Of a DNA stretch of 64,000 nt, positions 61,110-64,000 are shown piece after piece. Positions within the stretch are counted from its first letter, which is position 1, and each line of letters opens with the position of its first letter. The notes under the pieces were generated by a model. It saw only the letters and a list, made by a program, of their open reading frames with translations, made no database searches and had not been told where the DNA came from. The position numbers were made by a program, and so were the translations under genes. This DNA comes from Epilithonimonas hispanica. GTDB lineage: Bacteria; Bacteroidota; Bacteroidia; Flavobacteriales; Weeksellaceae. The stretch lies in assembly GCF_003385395.1 (NCBI RefSeq), contig NZ_QNUG01000017.1, positions 1-64,000 of the forward strand, written 5' to 3'.

Positions 61110-61913
61110 ATGAAAAAATGTATTTTTTTAACATTAGCATTTTTATCATTTTTATCTTGTTCTAGAAATGAAGATGATTTCAAAACTCCTCAAAATGAAT
61201 GTGGAATTGTTACCGCAAAAACATACAATTATCAATTTGATGATGTGACAATATCAACTTCTAGTTTTGATGTCAACTTCAGCAAGTTCACTTTTGAATA
61301 TGATTCTCAAAAAAGGATCAATAAAGTAATAGGAAGTTTAGTTGCAGGTTCATCAGGAGATCTAGGTGCTTTCTATCTAAGTAATATTGCATCAGACGAA
61401 ATCACATACTCAGGAAATACAGTTTCAGTTAAAGTTTCAGTAAATATGACAACAAGGCCTTATGATAAAGAATTTGTTATTGATAATGGTAAAATTATAA
61501 GTCGAAAAGTTACTTCAAAATATCCCTTTTTAAATTCTGATCCAGTAATTTATACATATGGATATTCAGGTAATCAAATTCTGGAAAAAACAAATGACAG
61601 ACTTATAAAAACTTTGACTGTTGAAAATGGAAATCTTACCAAAGTTATAAAATGGAGGTATGATTTAAATGGAAATGTCAATGGAAAAATTGAAGTTGTC
61701 TATTCTGATTATGATACTCAGGAAAATCTTCTAAAAGGAAAATTCTTTATTAATGGTGCTTTTTATATGGCATTCTCCAAAAATATTTATCATAAGACTG
61801 ATTCTAAATCTTATGATTTGGAAAATGGAGTATATGTTTTTAATGGGAATTTTTATAATGCAACTTTTGTCCCTACACAAACGTCAAATTATTTTGAAAA
61901 AAACTGTAATTAA
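61110..61913 (+). CDS. Lipoprotein inserted in the lysine-degradation operon
   Basis: This 267-residue protein has a lipoprotein signal, CIFLTLAFLSFLSCSRNEDD (lipobox LSC). The rest is beta-rich (FTFEYDSQKRINKVIGS, WRYDLNGNVNGKIEVVYSDY), with YD-style repeats seen in Bacteroidota surface proteins. Its ATG immediately follows the aldehyde dehydrogenase stop, and the transaminase starts 12 bp after its end, so it is in the operon. It is unlikely to be an enzyme of the pathway. No family is assigned. Confidence 0.7.
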   Translation: MKKCIFLTLAFLSFLSCSRNEDDFKTPQNECGIVTAKTYNYQFDDVTISTSSFDVNFSKFTFEYDSQKRINKVIGSLVAGSSGDLGAFYLSNIASDEITYSGNTVSVKVSVNMTTRPYDKEFVIDNGKIISRKVTSKYPFLNSDPVIYTYGYSGNQILEKTNDRLIKTLTVENGNLTKVIKWRYDLNGNVNGKIEVVYSDYDTQENLLKGKFFINGAFYMAFSKNIYHKTDSKSYDLENGVYVFNGNFYNATFVPTQTSNYFEKNCN

Positions 61914-61924
61914 AAATACAAAAT

Positions 61925-63244
61925 ATGATAACAACCAACGAAAATAAAGTAAAAGAAACACTCGGAAAACACATCCTTGCAGATGGTTTCGATTTTGTAA
62001 TGGATTATGAAAAATCCCATGGTTCCTACATCGTAGACTGTTTGACTGGCAAAGAATATCTCGATATGTTTTCTATGTTTGCATCCGCTTCTGTTGGATA
62101 TAATCATCCTTACATTTTGGAAAAAGCCAATTGGCTGGGGAAAATGGCGATTTACAAACCAACGCTTAGTGATGTTTATCTTCAGGAATATGCTGATTTT
62201 ATGGACGTTTTTTCCAGAGTGGCGATTCCAAAAGAATTGCCTTATTGCTTTTTCGTAGAAGGTGGCGCTTTGGCTGTTGAAAATGCTTTGAAGACTGCTT
62301 TTGATTGGAAAACCAGAAAAAACTGGCAAAAGAATATTGAAAAAGAAGCGGGGATGGTTATCCATTTCAAACAATCTTTCCACGGAAGAAGTGGTTATAC
62401 ATTATCATTGACCAACACTTCTGATCCAAGAAAACATCAATATTTTCCAAAATTCGATTGGCCAAGAATTACCAATCCAAAACTGAATTTCCCAATTACA
62501 GATGATAATCTGGAAGAAACCATCAAGCACGAGCAATTGGCATTATTGCATATCCAAGAAGCGATTTTGGCGAATCCTGATGAAGTGGCTTGCGTGATTA
62601 TCGAACCAATCCAAGCGGAAGGTGGAGACAATCATTTCAGAAACGAATTTTTTACTGAACTAAGAAGAATTTGTGATGAGAACGAAATCCTTTTAATCCT
62701 TGACGAGGTTCAAACTGGAATCGGAATGACGGGAAAAATGTGGGCTTTCCAACATCTTGACATTATTCCTGATGTGATTACTTTTGGAAAGAAAACTCAG
62801 GTTTGTGGAATCCTTGCTAACAAAGAAAAGTTGGATGAAGTAGAACTTCACGTTTTCCAAGAAAGCTCTAGAATCAATTCTACTTTTGGAGGTAATTTCA
62901 TCGATATGCTTCGTTTTCAATTGGTTTTAGAAATTATTGAAAATGAAAATCTAGTAGAGAATTCTAGAGTTGTAGGCGAGTTTTTGTTAAATGGTTTGAA
63001 GCAATTAGAACAAAAATATCCAAACCATATTTCTTCGGCAAGAGGAAAAGGTTTGATGTGCGCTTTTGACTTGAAAGATGGAGAAAGCAGAGAATGGCTG
63101 AGAAGCAAACTTTACGATGAAGGAATTATCATTCTAACTTGTGGTGACCAGTCTTTGAGATTCCGTCCGCATCTTAATGTAACGAAAGAAGAAATCCAGA
63201 TTATTTTAGATAAAATTAATTCAATATTTGAGAATTTAATATAA
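61925..63244 (+). CDS. lat: L-lysine 6-transaminase
   Basis: This 439-residue fold-type I aminotransferase converts L-lysine plus 2-oxoglutarate to L-2-aminoadipate 6-semialdehyde. Typical motifs are FFVEGGALAVENALKTAFDWK, the PLP aspartate stretch LLILDEVQTGIG, and the catalytic lysine region VITFGKKTQVCG. The product is the substrate of the aldehyde dehydrogenase two genes upstream. Similar enzymes (Lat) are found in Mycobacterium and Flavobacterium. Confidence 0.93.
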   Translation: MITTNENKVKETLGKHILADGFDFVMDYEKSHGSYIVDCLTGKEYLDMFSMFASASVGYNHPYILEKANWLGKMAIYKPTLSDVYLQEYADFMDVFSRVAIPKELPYCFFVEGGALAVENALKTAFDWKTRKNWQKNIEKEAGMVIHFKQSFHGRSGYTLSLTNTSDPRKHQYFPKFDWPRITNPKLNFPITDDNLEETIKHEQLALLHIQEAILANPDEVACVIIEPIQAEGGDNHFRNEFFTELRRICDENEILLILDEVQTGIGMTGKMWAFQHLDIIPDVITFGKKTQVCGILANKEKLDEVELHVFQESSRINSTFGGNFIDMLRFQLVLEIIENENLVENSRVVGEFLLNGLKQLEQKYPNHISSARGKGLMCAFDLKDGESREWLRSKLYDEGIIILTCGDQSLRFRPHLNVTKEEIQIILDKINSIFENLI

Positions 63245-63310
63245 GGAATTTTAGATTTTGATATTTTTTTCATAAATTGCTATGCTTTAACAAAATCAAA
63301 ATCAAAAATT

Positions 63311-63538
63311 ATGGATGCAACAACTAGAGTAGCTGTCTACGAAAGTAGCAGTCCACAGGAGATTCAGCTTATGAAATCTAAGCTGGAAGATGCAGGAATC
63401 AAATGTGATGTTGAAAATTCTTACTTAAGTTTTCTATCAACTCCCACTGCAACCAATACTTTTATTAAAGTTGATATCAATGAAGAGAAAAGAGCGTTTG
63501 ATATCATTGATGAATATTTAAAATCAAATCAAAATTGA
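63311..63538 (+). CDS. DUF2007-type small protein
   Basis: This 75-residue soluble protein begins ATTRVAVYESSSPQEIQLMKS and ends DEYLKSNQN, with LEDAGIKCDVEN in the middle. This matches the DUF2007/putative signal-transducing small-domain pattern (a ferredoxin-like fold). It lies 66 bp after lat on the same strand with its own terminator. The function is unknown. Confidence 0.7.
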   Translation: MDATTRVAVYESSSPQEIQLMKSKLEDAGIKCDVENSYLSFLSTPTATNTFIKVDINEEKRAFDIIDEYLKSNQN

Positions 63539-63571
63539 TTTCATATTTTTAAATTTTACGTTTTACAGAAG

Positions 63572-63597
63572 TCGGGTTCAAATTGATTTGAGCCCGA
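63572..63597 (+). terminator. Terminator after the DUF2007 gene
   Basis: TCGGGTTCAAA (63572-63582) pairs with TTTGAGCCCGA (63587-63597), followed by a T-tract. Confidence 0.85.
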
Positions 63598-63632
63598 TTT
63601 TTTTATTTTAAATTTTCAATAAGTTTTTAATA

Positions 63633-63659
63633 TTTGTTCAGGTAAAATCCTTATCATTG
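63633..63659 (+). promoter_or_regulatory. Possible promoter of tRNA-Ala
   Basis: TTTG (63633-63636) and TATCATTG (63652-63659, one mismatch from TAnnTTTG), 10 bp upstream of the tRNA. The spacing of 15 bp is short. Confidence 0.35.
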
Positions 63660-63669
63660 TAATCCGAAT

Positions 63670-63743
63670 GGGGAATTAGCTCATCTGGCTAGAGCGTTAG
63701 ACTGGCAGTCTAAAGGTGACGGGTTCGATCCCCGTATTCTCCA
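63670..63743 (+). tRNA. tRNA-Ala (GGC)
   Basis: The 74-nt sequence folds as a cloverleaf. The acceptor stem GGGGAAT pairs with ATTCTCC and contains the G3-U70 wobble that identifies alanine tRNAs. The anticodon loop CTGGCAG gives GGC, and GGTTCGATC is the T-loop. The discriminator is A. The 3' CCA is not encoded, since CA follows the discriminator only partly. A terminator hairpin follows 9 bp later. Confidence 0.95.
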
Positions 63744-63752
63744 CATAGTTTT

Positions 63753-63775
63753 AAACTTCTGAAATTCAGAAGTTT
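63753..63775 (+). terminator. Terminator after tRNA-Ala
   Basis: AAACTTCTGAA (63753-63763) pairs with TTCAGAAGTTT (63765-63775), followed by ATTTTG. Confidence 0.75.
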
Positions 63776-64000
63776 ATTTTGTTTTATGGCAAGAAATTTG
63801 TATTCATTATTTCAAATATTCGAGTTCATAGAAACCTGATTATTGATTAAAGGGGGCACTAGTTGCCCTCTTAATTTTTTATACTGCATCGAATAATTCG
63901 TAGTAAAAAATATTATCAATTCTAAATTTCTTCTAAATTCAAAATATAAATTCGCTGAAGAAAAATTCCGATATTTATAAAATAGAACTACTGATGAAAA
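63776..64000. other. Non-coding right edge with one hairpin
   Basis: No gene is supported here. An 18-codon frame starting ATGGCAAGAAAT is too short to trust. A hairpin AGGGGGCA / TGCCCTCT (63851-63871, one G-U pair) followed by TAATTTTTT looks like a plus-strand terminator. Confidence 0.4.

Overview
The window is AT-rich DNA from a member of the Bacteroidota, most likely Flavobacteriia of the Chryseobacterium/Epilithonimonas type. The evidence is a complete 14-gene complex I operon with a short NuoG, two secreted proteins with type IX secretion sorting domains, promoters of the TTTG / TAnnTTTG kind, almost no Shine-Dalgarno sequences, and sulfonolipid-type and L-lysine 6-transaminase genes. 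The genus is inferred from protein style and was not tested by a database search.

Layout. 1-150 is the tail of an insertion-sequence transposase, abutting a secreted CocE/S15 hydrolase. 2256-16556 is the nuo operon on the minus strand, nuoA to nuoN in order, with an extra outer-membrane protein gene between nuoF and nuoG. 16677-24938 holds small housekeeping genes: a GNAT protein, a Zn peptidase, a YigZ protein, a KAS III-like enzyme, a metallophosphoesterase, a deacetylase-like protein, a short-chain threonine dehydrogenase and a rhodanese. 24995-33090 is a cell-surface block: a 1080-residue outer-membrane protein, two secreted T9SS cargo proteins and a degenerate M1-peptidase/barrel protein. 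33156-39843 carries a eukaryote-like UMP synthase fusion, 3-methyladenine glycosylase, a serine hydrolase and a gene pair that fits cysteate and 3-ketocapnine synthesis (sulfonolipids). 40052-50400 has a DUF2723 membrane glycosyltransferase, kdsA, a TonB-dependent receptor, an NlpC/P60 peptidase, an O-methyltransferase and an OmpA lipoprotein. 50540-59368 has tilS, a GxxExxY nuclease-like gene, DsbD, small lipoproteins and hydrolases, nrnA, era and a frameshifted doxX. 59571-63244 is a lysine-degradation operon (aldehyde dehydrogenase, lipoprotein, L-lysine 6-transaminase). A tRNA-Ala(GGC) follows at 63670.

The most unusual signals are non-coding. Short leaders of near-perfect 7-bp repeats sit just upstream of several nuo start codons and of a DUF1697 gene. 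AACCACA-type repeats bracket the GxxExxY gene, and a related 137-bp inverted-repeat element lies between the UMP synthase gene and tag, where one of its ends appears to supply the -33 box of the UMP synthase promoter. A terminator hairpin uses the first codons of the next gene as its 3' arm and U-tract. Two decayed genes are visible: doxX, broken by a 5-bp tandem duplication, and a leftover type IX sorting domain in front of era. No CRISPR array, prophage or recognised defence cassette was seen.
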